A program made the position numbers and the translations under genes. The notes below the pieces were generated by a model. The model was not told the origin of the DNA. It saw only the letters and a program-made list of their open reading frames with translations, and ran no database searches. Shown here in pieces: positions 1 to 6,593 of a stretch of 20,163 nucleotides of DNA (the first letter of the stretch is position 1; every line of letters starts with the position of its first letter). The DNA is from JBJXGC01 sp046154545 (GTDB lineage Bacteria; Chloroflexota; Dehalococcoidia; Tepidiformales; Tepidiformaceae), in assembly GCA_046154545.1 (NCBI GenBank), contig JBJXGC010000191.1, positions 1-20,163 on the forward strand. Reading direction: 5' to 3'.

Positions 1-206
1 CCAAGGTCAGCGAGCGAGTACGTGGTGCGGTGCGGGGTCCCGGCCCTGTCGGGGGTACCATGAGTCGGGCGGCCTGGCTGGCCCACACCGTCAAATCGGC
101 TCAGCCGGCGTCCATGGCGACACCCGACGGGACGACCTAACCGGCGGCCCCGCTCGGACCGCCAGAGATACAACACCGTCGTGAGTGGATACTCCGTCCC
201 GGTTTG
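1..206. other. Left-edge stretch with no convincing gene
   Basis: I see no recognisable gene here. One plus-strand frame is open from the left edge (position 3) to a TAA at 138-140. It would encode a 45-residue Arg/Gly/Pro-rich tail, so it could be the C-terminus of a gene starting outside the window, but nothing in it matches a family I know. The remainder is the spacer below the hairpin at 207-248. Antisense frames over this stretch look like ordinary high-GC open frames. Confidence 0.3.
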
Positions 207-248
207 GTCTGTGTCCCGGGGGTGGCGCTCCTCCCCCGGGACACAGAC
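207..248 (-). terminator. Perfect 16-bp hairpin after the DUF4397 gene
   Basis: Arms at 207-222 and 233-248 are perfectly complementary (GTCTGTGTCCCGGGGG pairs with its reverse complement) with a 10-nt loop. The hairpin begins 8 nt beyond the TAA of the minus-strand DUF4397 gene, the usual place for a terminator. The sequence after the stem on the minus strand (CAAACCGGG) is not a proper T-tract, so this would be an I-shaped, tail-less terminator or an mRNA-protecting 3' stem. The stem and position are seen directly; the function is inferred. Confidence 0.55.
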
Positions 249-256
249 GACTTACG

Positions 257-1096
257 TTAGCGGCGAGCGCGAACCGCCACCGCCCCCGCGGCCGCAACGG
301 CGCTGACGCCGAGGAGGGCGAGAGCAAGGGTGCTCCATCCGCTGCCTGTCTCTCCGATGGCAGCGCCAGAACCGGTCGATGGGACGCGCGGTGCAGGCGC
401 GACATCAACCAGCGGCACGACCTGGAGGGTGCCCGCCCCGGCCAGCCCGACGGCCACCGCGGTGTAGACGCCCTGGTTTCCGAGTACGAGCCCGGTCACG
501 CTCTTCGCGGTCTGGCCGCTGCTTGCCACCTTTACGTCGAGGTTGTAGGTCCCGGTTGCGACGGGGGTGTAATCACCGACGCCCTTGAACGCGACGTTCG
601 AGAAGACGTTCGTGCTCGTGCCGGCCACGGCGACATTCACGGCCGGGGCATCCGGCGATGCATGGATGAGCCGCACATGCGCCTTGCCCTGGGCGGGCAA
701 CGCGTTGTTGTCCCGCAGCGGGAGAAGCGCGAGGGTCGAATCGGCCAGGCGGCCGACGGCGAGGACGGTGTAGTCCACACCGGCGGCTACTGCCAGGTCC
801 GCCTCAAGCGCTGCTGCCCCGGTGCCGTTCGATGGTGACACGAACACCTTCACGTTCCGCGTTCCCGCGGGCAACGAGACGTAGCCCGTGTTATTGGGGA
901 ACGCCAGGGCTGTGACGGCTTTCTGGCCATCGACGAAGATGTCCACCGCCGGCGCGTCCGGCGAGGCGTGCATGACGCGGACGCGGCCGTTCGTCGCGGC
1001 CTGCGCCCCGGCGCTGCTGATGACGAGCAGCGCTGCGAGCGTTGCGGCGAGGATCACCCCCAAGATGGCTATGGGGCCTCTGCGTACTGTTGCCAT
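257..1096 (-). CDS. Cell-surface protein with two DUF4397 repeats and an LPXTG-like tail
   Basis: Predicted exported protein of 279 residues. Residues 1-34 form a signal peptide (MATVRRG, then a hydrophobic run ending AGAQA). Two DUF4397 repeats start near residues 38 and 140, each with the hallmark HASPDAPAV. The C-terminus has VPSTG (238-242), a Gly/Ser linker, a membrane helix (about 255-274) and RARR, the layout of a sortase-type sorting signal, although the motif differs from LPXTG. DUF4397 domains are known from secreted or wall-linked beta-rich proteins of unknown function. I chose the ATG at 1096 because it starts the signal peptide and has AGGAGA 13 nt upstream; the frame is open to 1156. 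The gene is divergent from the MerR-type regulator, and a promoter with a dyad faces it, suggesting control by that regulator. Family call is firm; the role is unknown. Confidence 0.88.
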   Translation of the reverse strand: MATVRRGPIAILGVILAATLAALLVISSAGAQAATNGRVRVMHASPDAPAVDIFVDGQKAVTALAFPNNTGYVSLPAGTRNVKVFVSPSNGTGAAALEADLAVAAGVDYTVLAVGRLADSTLALLPLRDNNALPAQGKAHVRLIHASPDAPAVNVAVAGTSTNVFSNVAFKGVGDYTPVATGTYNLDVKVASSGQTAKSVTGLVLGNQGVYTAVAVGLAGAGTLQVVPLVDVAPAPRVPSTGSGAAIGETGSGWSTLALALLGVSAVAAAGAVAVRARR

Positions 1097-1170
1097 ATCG
1101 ATGCCAATTCTCCTGTCCGGTGTTCCTGGATTGAGGCCGGCGACGGCTCGTCGCAAGACTCATCAAGACC

Positions 1171-1206
1171 GTTACAGACTATGGACAATATCTAGTCTCT
1201 GTCAAC
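1171..1206 (-). promoter_or_regulatory. Promoter with MerR-type dyad facing the DUF4397 gene
   Basis: On the minus strand a perfect -35 TTGACA (1205-1200) is followed after 18 bp by TAGTCT (1181-1176) as a weak -10. A dyad AGACTA/TAGTCT occupies 1176-1181 and 1193-1198 with an 11-bp spacer, so it fills the -35/-10 interval and its far arm is the -10. Allowing small bulges the arms extend outward to 1171 and 1206 (GTTACAGACTA against TAGTCTCTGTCAAC). MerR-family regulators bind dyads in just this interval, and the gene on the other side encodes one. The promoter elements are seen; binding by that regulator is inferred. Confidence 0.55.
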
Positions 1207-1243
1207 TGTTTGCCCAGAGTTCGTCAAGTGGTACCGTCGCCAC

Positions 1244-2146
1244 ATGCTCATCCGTATCGGGGCGCTTAGCGAACAGACCGGGGTCTCGGCCGACGTGCTC
1301 CGTTCCTGGGAACGGCGCTACGGACTGCTCCGTCCGGCCCGTACCGAAGGCGGCTTCCGCCTCTACAGTGAGGCGGACGTTGACCGTATTCGTGCGATGA
1401 CCGGACTGCTCGCAACGGGGCTTTCGGCGAGCGACGCCGCGCGACAGGTGCTCGCCACACTCAGAGACGCGTCCGCTGGAGCCACGAACTCCCGAAGCAC
1501 GCCGCTGGAAGCCGTACGGCGCGCTCTCCACGACGCCTTCCGCTCGTTCGACGAAGCCGCCCTGGAGGCCGCGGTCGATCTCGTCCTCTCCCGGCTCGAC
1601 CTGGATATGGCCACGAGGGAGGTCTTCCTCCCGGCCCTCCGCTCGCTCGGAGAGGATTGGGCGGCCGGGACTGTGTCGATCGCCCAGGAGCACTTTTCAC
1701 TGAACGTCTTTCGCGGCCGCCTGATGGGCCTCGCGCGCGGATGGGACCAGGGATTCGGGCCGCGTGCCCTCCTGGCGTGTCCGCCCGGGGAGTACCACGA
1801 TGTTTCGTTGCTCCTTTTCGGCCTTGCCCTCCACCGTCGCGGGTGGCGTGTGACCTTCCTCGGGGCGAACACCCCGGTCAGCGAGCTGCTGGACGCTCAG
1901 CGCTTGCTGTCATCGCAGATCACCGTCCTCTTCGCCATGAACTGGGCTGACTTTGGCGGCCTTGTCCCCGAACTTTCCGGCCTGGCAGACACTTCCTTTG
2001 CGCTGGCTGGAGCCGGCGCCGGGGCGATCGCGGCCGCCGCTGGCTGCCGCGTGCTTTCGGGCGACCCGGTGTCCGAGGCGGAGAACCTCACCCGGGAAGT
2101 GCGCGAAACCTGGCTCACCAGGCGCGTGCAGCGGAAGGACCAGTGA
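1244..2146 (+). CDS. CarH/LitR-like B12-dependent photoreceptor transcription regulator (MerR family)
   Basis: A 300-residue MerR-family regulator. Residues 1-70 form the winged-helix DNA-binding domain (IGALSEQTGVSADVLRSWERR, then the GGFRLYS wing). The middle helical cap carries W139-x9-E149-H150 (WAAGTVSIAQEH), the Wx9EH signature of CarH-type photoreceptors that contact adenosylcobalamin. A C-terminal B12-binding Rossmann domain begins near 174 with E183-Y-H185-D-V-S188; His185 is the expected lower cobalt ligand. The usual glycine of ExHxxG is Ser here. CarH proteins are known to repress genes in the dark as AdoCbl-bound tetramers and release DNA in light. No clear Shine-Dalgarno precedes the ATG; TACCGT at 1232-1237 lies 6 nt before it, so the mRNA may be leaderless. 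It overlaps the next gene by 4 nt. Family call is strong; light response is inferred from motifs. Confidence 0.88.
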   Translation: MLIRIGALSEQTGVSADVLRSWERRYGLLRPARTEGGFRLYSEADVDRIRAMTGLLATGLSASDAARQVLATLRDASAGATNSRSTPLEAVRRALHDAFRSFDEAALEAAVDLVLSRLDLDMATREVFLPALRSLGEDWAAGTVSIAQEHFSLNVFRGRLMGLARGWDQGFGPRALLACPPGEYHDVSLLLFGLALHRRGWRVTFLGANTPVSELLDAQRLLSSQITVLFAMNWADFGGLVPELSGLADTSFALAGAGAGAIAAAAGCRVLSGDPVSEAENLTREVRETWLTRRVQRKDQ

Positions 2147-3579
2147 AAGCGCTCGTCTTCGGCGCCAGTGGCTATATCGGCACGAACCTGGTGCCACGAC
2201 TTCTCGACGCCGGGGTCTCAGTCGTCGCGGCGGCAAGGCACATTGACGTGCTCGAGGGGCGGAATTGGGACGCCGTCGAACTTGTCGAGGCCGACGCACT
2301 CGATCCAGCAACGCTTGTCCGAGCCTGTGAAGGCGTCGATGTCGCCTTCTACCTGGTTCACTCCATGGCCTCAGGCTCGGATTTCGCGGTCCGCGACCGT
2401 GCCGCCGCGGCCAATTTCCGTGATGCTGCCGCCCGCGCAGGAGTCGGGCGCATCCTTTACCTCGGTGGCCTGCAGCCGCCGCAGGACGCCAGCGAACATT
2501 TGCGCTCACGGCTCGAGACGGGCGAAGTCTTGCGGCGCGGCCCAGTACCGGTGACCGAAGTGCGGGCCGGGATCATCGTCGGCGCGGGCTCCGCCGGCTT
2601 CGAGGTGATCAGGGACCTCGCCAACCACCTTCCCATCATGACCACTCCCCGCTGGGTGAGGTCGCGGACGCGGCCGATCGCCCTGGCCGACCTCCTGAGC
2701 TATCTTGTCGCGCTCGCTCAGGAGCCGGCGACGGCGGGGCGTATCTACGACGTTGGTGGCCCCGAGACCCTGTCCTACGGCGACATGCTCTCGGGGTTCG
2801 CGAAACTCCGGGGCAAGCGGTGTTTGATCATCCCGGTGCCCGTCCTCACGCCTCGCCTGTCTTCCTACTGGCTCGGTCTCGTCACGGCCGTGCCTGCGTC
2901 CGTTGCGCGCCCATTGATCGACGGTCTTCGCCACGACCTGATCCCGGACGATCTCTCCGTCCGTGAAGTCGTGCCGATCCCGCTCCACACCTATCGTGAG
3001 GCCATCGTTGCGGCGCTCCAACAGGAGCAGACGCTCTCCGTGCCCGCGCGTTGGACGGAGGGATCGCTCGCGTTCCGCGGCTATAACCCCGAGATCTCGT
3101 TCTACGCCAAGGGAGAACGGACGGAGACGCTGGCACGCGCTTCGGCCGCCAACGTCTGGAACGTGGTCAGGAGCATCGGCGGCGACTCCGGCTACTACTT
3201 CGCCAATGCGCTCTGGCAGGCCCGCGGCGTCATGGACCGCCTCGTAGGTGGGCCCGGCCTCCGCCGCGGCCGGCGGCATCCTTCCGGCGTGCGCGTGGGC
3301 GACACCATCGACTTCTGGCGAGTAGTTTCGATCGAGCCAGGCGTACGGCTGACGCTCCTGGCCGAGATGCGCTTGCCCGGGACGGCCATCCTGGAGTTCG
3401 AGGTCATCCCGGAGGGACCGGGGCGGAGCCGCCTCATCACGACTGCCCGTTTCCATCCGGCCGGGCTCTGGGGGTTGCTCTACTGGCAGGTCCTTGTTCT
3501 CGCGCATAACCAGATCTTCCGGCGCATGCCGCGGGCCATGGTCTCTCGCGCCGAGTGGTTGGAGGCGATCGCGACCTGA
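2143..3579 (+). CDS. SDR-family NAD(P)-binding oxidoreductase with C-terminal DUF2867 domain
   Basis: Protein of 478 residues. The N-terminal Rossmann fold begins at once with FGASGYIGTN (residues 6-15), a GxxGxxG nucleotide-binding motif of atypical/extended SDRs, and resembles the YbjT/NmrA group through about residue 295. Residues about 315-478 form a DUF2867 domain (SRPBCC-like), with the landmark YYFANALWQARG and a closing FRRMPRAMV. Substrate is unknown. The start GTG (2143) overlaps the regulator's stop as GTGA, so the two genes are translationally coupled. SDR-DUF2867 genes have been noted beside CarH/LitR regulators elsewhere, which fits a light-induced enzyme, but that association is from memory. 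Length matches the two-domain family. Function beyond NAD(P)-dependent redox or isomerase chemistry should not be assumed. Confidence 0.87.
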   Translation: MKALVFGASGYIGTNLVPRLLDAGVSVVAAARHIDVLEGRNWDAVELVEADALDPATLVRACEGVDVAFYLVHSMASGSDFAVRDRAAAANFRDAAARAGVGRILYLGGLQPPQDASEHLRSRLETGEVLRRGPVPVTEVRAGIIVGAGSAGFEVIRDLANHLPIMTTPRWVRSRTRPIALADLLSYLVALAQEPATAGRIYDVGGPETLSYGDMLSGFAKLRGKRCLIIPVPVLTPRLSSYWLGLVTAVPASVARPLIDGLRHDLIPDDLSVREVVPIPLHTYREAIVAALQQEQTLSVPARWTEGSLAFRGYNPEISFYAKGERTETLARASAANVWNVVRSIGGDSGYYFANALWQARGVMDRLVGGPGLRRGRRHPSGVRVGDTIDFWRVVSIEPGVRLTLLAEMRLPGTAILEFEVIPEGPGRSRLITTARFHPAGLWGLLYWQVLVLAHNQIFRRMPRAMVSRAEWLEAIAT

Positions 3580-3580
3580 T

Positions 3581-3652
3581 GCCAGGGCGGGAGGCGCTCA
3601 CCGGTCGAGTCCCGGTTCCGTGCCCGTGCCACACTTTCAGTGGTGCCCTGGC
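3581..3652 (+). terminator. Possible 3' stem-loop after the SDR gene
   Basis: GCCAGGGC at 3581-3588 is the exact reverse complement of GCCCTGGC at 3645-3652, starting right after the SDR stop. Inside is a small stem CCAC/GTGG (3629-3632, 3640-3643) and another, ACCGG/CCGGT (3600-3604, 3612-3616). There is no T-tract. This may be a structured 3' end of the carH-SDR transcript. In such GC-rich DNA the long-spaced arms may be chance. Confidence 0.25.
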
Positions 3653-3785
3653 TGGCTGGAGAAGGCTCATGCGGGGACGAGAGCGGCGCCGGCCTTGGCA
3701 TTCCAACGCCAGTTACGTCGTGCGCTGAACGTGGCCCCGGGCCATGTCACCGCGCATGTCTTGCATGACAGGCTTTACCGCCCGC

Positions 3786-3873
3786 TGGACATGTTGTCCC
3801 GAGCAGGTCTACTGTGCGGGGGGTACATTACGAAAATCTTTGGACGGCACCCCCGCCGGTTGTCTTAAGGAGG
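3786..3873 (+). promoter_or_regulatory. Putative bactofilin promoter, leader stem and strong RBS
   Basis: TGGACA (3786-3791) and TACTGT (3810-3815), 18 bp apart, are a plausible -35/-10 pair. GGACA/TGTCC (3787-3791, 3795-3799) is a small dyad overlapping the -35. In the leader, GCGGGGGGT (3816-3824) can pair with ACCCCCGC (3849-3856) with one bulge. The ribosome binding site AAGGAGG (3867-3873) lies 4 nt before the ATG and fixes the start. The RBS is certain; the promoter is a weak call. Confidence 0.4.
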
Positions 3874-3877
3874 ACAC

Positions 3878-4561
3878 ATGCTCAGGAAAGCGGCCCCTGG
3901 CGACCCATTCGCCCAACCCCCCGTGGAGCAACGTCCACAAAACGCCGAGGAGTACAGCGAGGCCGAGCGTGAAGCTCCAGCCGAGGGCTCACTCGATGCG
4001 CGCCTAAGCGCGGAGGGCAGCGGCAGTGGCAACATTGTCACCCGCGAATCACGCAGCCAGAGCGTGATCGACGCCCAGACATCATTCGACGGCCGCTTCG
4101 AGTCAGGCATGGACCTGGTCGTCCTTGGCTCGATCAGCGGCGAGGTCATCTGCCGCGGACTGCTCACCATCGAACGCGACGCGACCGCCAAGGCGAAGAT
4201 CGAAGCCCGCGACGCCCACGTCCGCGGCCGCATCGAAGGGGACATCGTCTGTAGTGGCCGCCTCGTCCTTGCCGCCAGCGCGAACGTCAACGGTACCATC
4301 AAAGCCGCGGCGCTGGTCGTCGAAGAGGGCGCCACGATCCGCGGGAGCGTCGAGACCGTGACCATGGCCGCCGGCGAAATCGCGGCTAGCGCAACCCCTC
4401 GGACGACCGTTCAGCGCAAGCCGCCCGTCGAGGCCGCGCCTGCCGCCGAAGAGACTGGTGCCGGCAACGGCACCGCCGCCACGCGTTGGACAGGCCGCCG
4501 CGAAGTCCCGACCTTCGCCCTCGTCTCCTCTGACGAGCGGACCGGGCGCGAACGGAACTAA
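3878..4561 (+). CDS. Bactofilin (polymer-forming cytoskeletal protein)
   Basis: Protein of 227 residues. The central domain (about 64-168) is a bactofilin beta-helix, with short repeats of alternating hydrophobic and small residues around Gly (VVLGSISGEVICRG, then AHVRGRIEGDIVCSGRL, then GTIKAAALVVEEGATIRG). It is flanked by low-complexity tails: an acidic N-terminus of about 60 residues, and an Ala/Pro-rich C-terminus of about 55. Bactofilins assemble into membrane-associated filaments that position cell-wall enzymes or morphogenetic proteins. No transmembrane segment is visible, so membrane association would go through the tails or partners. The gene is monocistronic, with its own AAGGAGG site 4 nt before the ATG and a strong terminator 50 nt after the stop. 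Family call is firm; the cellular process it serves is unknown. Confidence 0.9.
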   Translation: MLRKAAPGDPFAQPPVEQRPQNAEEYSEAEREAPAEGSLDARLSAEGSGSGNIVTRESRSQSVIDAQTSFDGRFESGMDLVVLGSISGEVICRGLLTIERDATAKAKIEARDAHVRGRIEGDIVCSGRLVLAASANVNGTIKAAALVVEEGATIRGSVETVTMAAGEIAASATPRTTVQRKPPVEAAPAAEETGAGNGTAATRWTGRREVPTFALVSSDERTGRERN

Positions 4562-4611
4562 GAGACTGCCGGGCACCGGCTTACCCTCAGCTTCCCGCCT
4601 CGCGAACACGA

Positions 4612-4650
4612 AACACGGCCGCCTCCTTGGCGGCCGTGTTCTTGTTGGTT
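4612..4650. terminator. Bidirectional rho-independent terminator after bactofilin
   Basis: A perfect 12-bp stem, AACACGGCCGCC (4612-4623) with its complement at 4629-4640, has a 5-nt loop (TCCTT). It is followed on the plus strand by CTTGTTGGTT, a T-rich tail, and on the minus strand by TTCGTGTTCG. It lies between the convergent bactofilin gene and the small minus-strand gene that stops at 4673, so it can serve both. Confidence 0.85.
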
Positions 4651-4672
4651 ATCCGGGCGGCTTGCTGAACCG

Positions 4673-4927
4673 CTAGACGACGGCGAAGTACACCAGTCCG
4701 TCAACCACCCAGGTGTTGATCGTCTTTCCGGAACGCTTGCCGGCGCGGCTTACGCGCAGGGCAACGCCACGTGGCGACTCGCCTTTTGACGGGGTCAGCT
4801 TGCCCACCTTCCCGTTCGTCACACTATCGACGTACTTCTCGTACTCGCGCATGCGCGCTGCCAGGCGACCCGTTTGGCGGGCCGGGCGTGGGGCGTCGGA
4901 CTCTTTGACCAGGCTAAACTCGGCCAT
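4673..4927 (-). CDS. Small basic protein of unknown function
   Basis: An 84-residue protein that I do not recognise. It is rich in Arg and Lys, with a probable helix (RLAARMREYEKYVDSV) and a C-terminal half that looks like beta strands separated by basic turns (GVALRVSRAGKRSG, then TWVVDGLVYFAVV). This suggests a small nucleic-acid-binding or ribosome-associated protein, but that is only a guess from composition. The ATG at 4927 is preferred over the frame's upstream start at 4972 because TGAGGAG lies 9 nt before it. It lies downstream of the coaD operon on the same strand after a 94-nt gap that contains a stem-loop, so it may have its own promoter. It stops just before the shared terminator at 4612-4650. 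Confidence 0.65.
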   Translation of the reverse strand: MAEFSLVKESDAPRPARQTGRLAARMREYEKYVDSVTNGKVGKLTPSKGESPRGVALRVSRAGKRSGKTINTWVVDGLVYFAVV

Positions 4928-4974
4928 GGACTTGCACTCCTCAGTCGAAAAACTTCGTAGGAAGACTACCACAG

Positions 4975-4999
4975 CTTCGGCAGTTGTTGCACGCCGAAG
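4975..4999 (-). terminator. Stem-loop in the gap after the coiled-coil gene
   Basis: CTTCGGC (4975-4981) pairs perfectly with GCCGAAG (4993-4999) across an 11-nt loop, 22 nt past the stop of the coiled-coil gene on the minus strand. No T-run follows directly; a TTTTT run comes about 25 nt later. It may attenuate or terminate the coaD operon before the small gene. Confidence 0.35.
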
Positions 5000-5021
5000 T
5001 GGACGCGATTGGTGATCCCCG

Positions 5022-5534
5022 TTACCGGCGCTCCTGCAGGCTCCCGATACTCAACCGTATAGACTCCAGGAACGCCTGCAGCTGGTTCTCCAGCCGGCGC
5101 AGGACTTCGAGTGCGTACTGGTCGGCGTCGTCTAGCTGCTTACTCGCTGCCTCAGCAGCCTCGCTGAGGTGGGCGGCGGCCGTCGCGTCAGCGTCGGCGA
5201 TGGTCTCACGTGCGCGTTGTTCCGCCTCCCGCAGCATATGGTGGCTGCGCTCCTGCGCCTCACGAATGAGCGATGTCTCGTCCAGCCGCCGTGCACGTTC
5301 TTCATCGGCCCGCTGAACGATTAGCCGGGCGGAGTCGTGAGCCTCGGCAACCACCCGGTCTCGCGTTTCCAGGACTTGCGCCGCCTGGCGCAGGTCCGTT
5401 GGTACCGCGAGGCGCATCTGGTCAATTACATCGAGGATCCGCTTGCGGTCCACGACGAGATTGCCGCCGACGGGCAGCCGCCTCGCCTGGACGACAAGCT
5501 CCTCCAATGCATCGATGAGGTCGAGGATTTCCAC
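5022..5534 (-). CDS. Coiled-coil protein, DivIVA-like / V-type ATPase subunit H-like
   Basis: A 170-residue, almost entirely helical protein with high Ala, Glu and Arg content and a long heptad-like region (about 45-165: LETRDRVVAEAHDSARLIVQ, then QERSHHMLREAEQRARE). The N-terminus (EILDLIDALEELVVQARRLP, then VDRKRILDVIDQMRLAVP) resembles the start of DivIVA-like or ATP-synthase-b-like proteins often annotated beside coaD in Gram-positive and Chloroflexota genomes. These are thought to scaffold division or envelope complexes, but this protein is uncharacterised. The start is GTG (5534); coaD stops 20 nt upstream, so it is in the coaD operon. The RBS is weak. The coiled-coil nature is clear; the biological role is not. 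Confidence 0.72.
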   Translation of the reverse strand: MEILDLIDALEELVVQARRLPVGGNLVVDRKRILDVIDQMRLAVPTDLRQAAQVLETRDRVVAEAHDSARLIVQRADEERARRLDETSLIREAQERSHHMLREAEQRARETIADADATAAAHLSEAAEAASKQLDDADQYALEVLRRLENQLQAFLESIRLSIGSLQERR

Positions 5535-5554
5535 GGCGTGTTGTGCCGGGCGCC

Positions 5555-6034
5555 TTACAGCCGGAGCTTTTCGCGGATGGCCTGGCGCACGTGTGCTGGT
5601 ACGAGGTCAGCGACGTCGTACCCCAGTCGTGAAACTTCGCGAATCCGGCTCGCGCTAACGTAGAGGAAGTCCTTGTTCGTCATCAGGTAGACCGACTCCA
5701 GTTCCGGCGCCATTTTGCGGTTCATCAAGGCCATCGAGAACTCGGACTCAAAGTCGCTCACTGCGCGGATACCGCGTACCAACGCGACCGCTCCCTTCTG
5801 TTTGGCGAATTCCACGGTCAGCCCTTCCAGGCCCTCCACTTCGATCATCGGTTTGTCCGCAACCGCTTTCCGAAACAGCTCGATGCGTTCGTCCCATGTG
5901 AACATCGTGCCCTGATCCCGCCCTCGCACCACCGCCACGATGACCCGGTCGAAGAGATAGGTCATGCGATGGACAAGGTCGAGGTGACCATTGGTGACCG
6001 GGTCGAATCCGCCCGGGAATACTGCAATCCTCAT
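5555..6034 (-). CDS. coaD: Phosphopantetheine adenylyltransferase (PPAT)
   Basis: A 159-residue cytoplasmic nucleotidyltransferase that transfers AMP from ATP to 4'-phosphopantetheine, giving dephospho-CoA, the fourth step of CoA synthesis. The N-terminus has GGFDPVTNGH (8-17) with the (T/H)xGH nucleotide-binding site (T14-N-G-H17). VRGIRAVSDFESE (86-98) is the conserved substrate loop, and VSASRIRE (126-133) is the ISSxxxR-type ATP motif. The length is standard for bacterial CoaD. It overlaps rsmD by 4 nt (ATGA), a common rsmD-coaD pairing, so translation is probably coupled. The call is very secure. Confidence 0.97.
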   Translation of the reverse strand: MRIAVFPGGFDPVTNGHLDLVHRMTYLFDRVIVAVVRGRDQGTMFTWDERIELFRKAVADKPMIEVEGLEGLTVEFAKQKGAVALVRGIRAVSDFESEFSMALMNRKMAPELESVYLMTNKDFLYVSASRIREVSRLGYDVADLVPAHVRQAIREKLRL

Positions 6035-6591
6035 TCCCCCTCCTCAAGGGCGTAGAAAGCCAACGCACTGTCGCCGTAGATGCGGTCGTCCGTCCGCCGC
6101 AGCCCGGTGGGACGTTCCGGCGAATTGTACCGGCTCGCGTGCTCATACACGATCGTCGCGCCCGGTGCGCATTTCGCGGGCACGGCCATGAGCATCGATT
6201 CGGCGTCTTCAGCGTCGTACGGAGGGTCGAGAAAGACCAGGTCGAACGAGCCCGTGGCTGTGGTCAGGGCCGCCGGCAGGCGGCCCCGGATGACCGTCCC
6301 TCGCTCCGAGAGCCCCGTCCGCGCCAGGCTCTGGAGGATCGCCTGGCAACAGGCCGCCTCGCCCTCGATGAACACCGCGCTCGCCGCGCCCCGGCTCAGC
6401 GCTTCGATCCCCAGCGCCCCCGTCCCCGCATACAGGTCGAGGACGCGCGCGCCCTCGGTTCGCCCTCCCAACACGTTGAACAGCGCCTCCCGCACGATAC
6501 CTGTCGATGGCCGGAGCCGCACACCGCGCGGTTCAGCCAATGGGATCCCGCGGGCGCTTCCGCCCGTCACTCGTAGCTTCGTCCTTGGCAT
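6031..6591 (-). CDS. rsmD: 16S rRNA (guanine966-N2)-methyltransferase RsmD
   Basis: A 186-residue SAM-dependent methyltransferase that modifies G966 of 16S rRNA in the 30S subunit. The N-terminus LRVTGGSARGIPL (6-18) is the typical RsmD start, RPSTGIVREALFNVL follows, motif I is VLDLYAGTGALGIEALSRGA (50-69), and the catalytic motif DPPY is at 122-125 (LVFLDPPYDAED). The length is family-typical. It starts 2 nt after the stop of the GH18-like gene and overlaps coaD by 4 nt. TTAGG just before the ATG, which includes the upstream stop, may act as a weak RBS. Confidence 0.95.
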   Translation of the reverse strand: MPRTKLRVTGGSARGIPLAEPRGVRLRPSTGIVREALFNVLGGRTEGARVLDLYAGTGALGIEALSRGAASAVFIEGEAACCQAILQSLARTGLSERGTVIRGRLPAALTTATGSFDLVFLDPPYDAEDAESMLMAVPAKCAPGATIVYEHASRYNSPERPTGLRRTDDRIYGDSALAFYALEEGE

Positions 6592-6593
6592 TC

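Noticed and set aside
185..838. A 217-codon plus-strand open frame.
   Set aside because: It is antisense to the DUF4397 gene, is Arg/Gly-rich and has no recognisable domain, as expected for a high-GC shadow frame.
2506..3507. A 333-codon minus-strand open frame.
   Set aside because: Antisense to the SDR-DUF2867 gene, with no domain; the sense frame has clear family motifs.
3599..3620. A tRNA T-arm-like ACCGG-TCGAGTC-CCGGT stem-loop after the SDR gene.
   Set aside because: The loop has one T where TTC is expected, and no acceptor, D or anticodon arm can be built around it.
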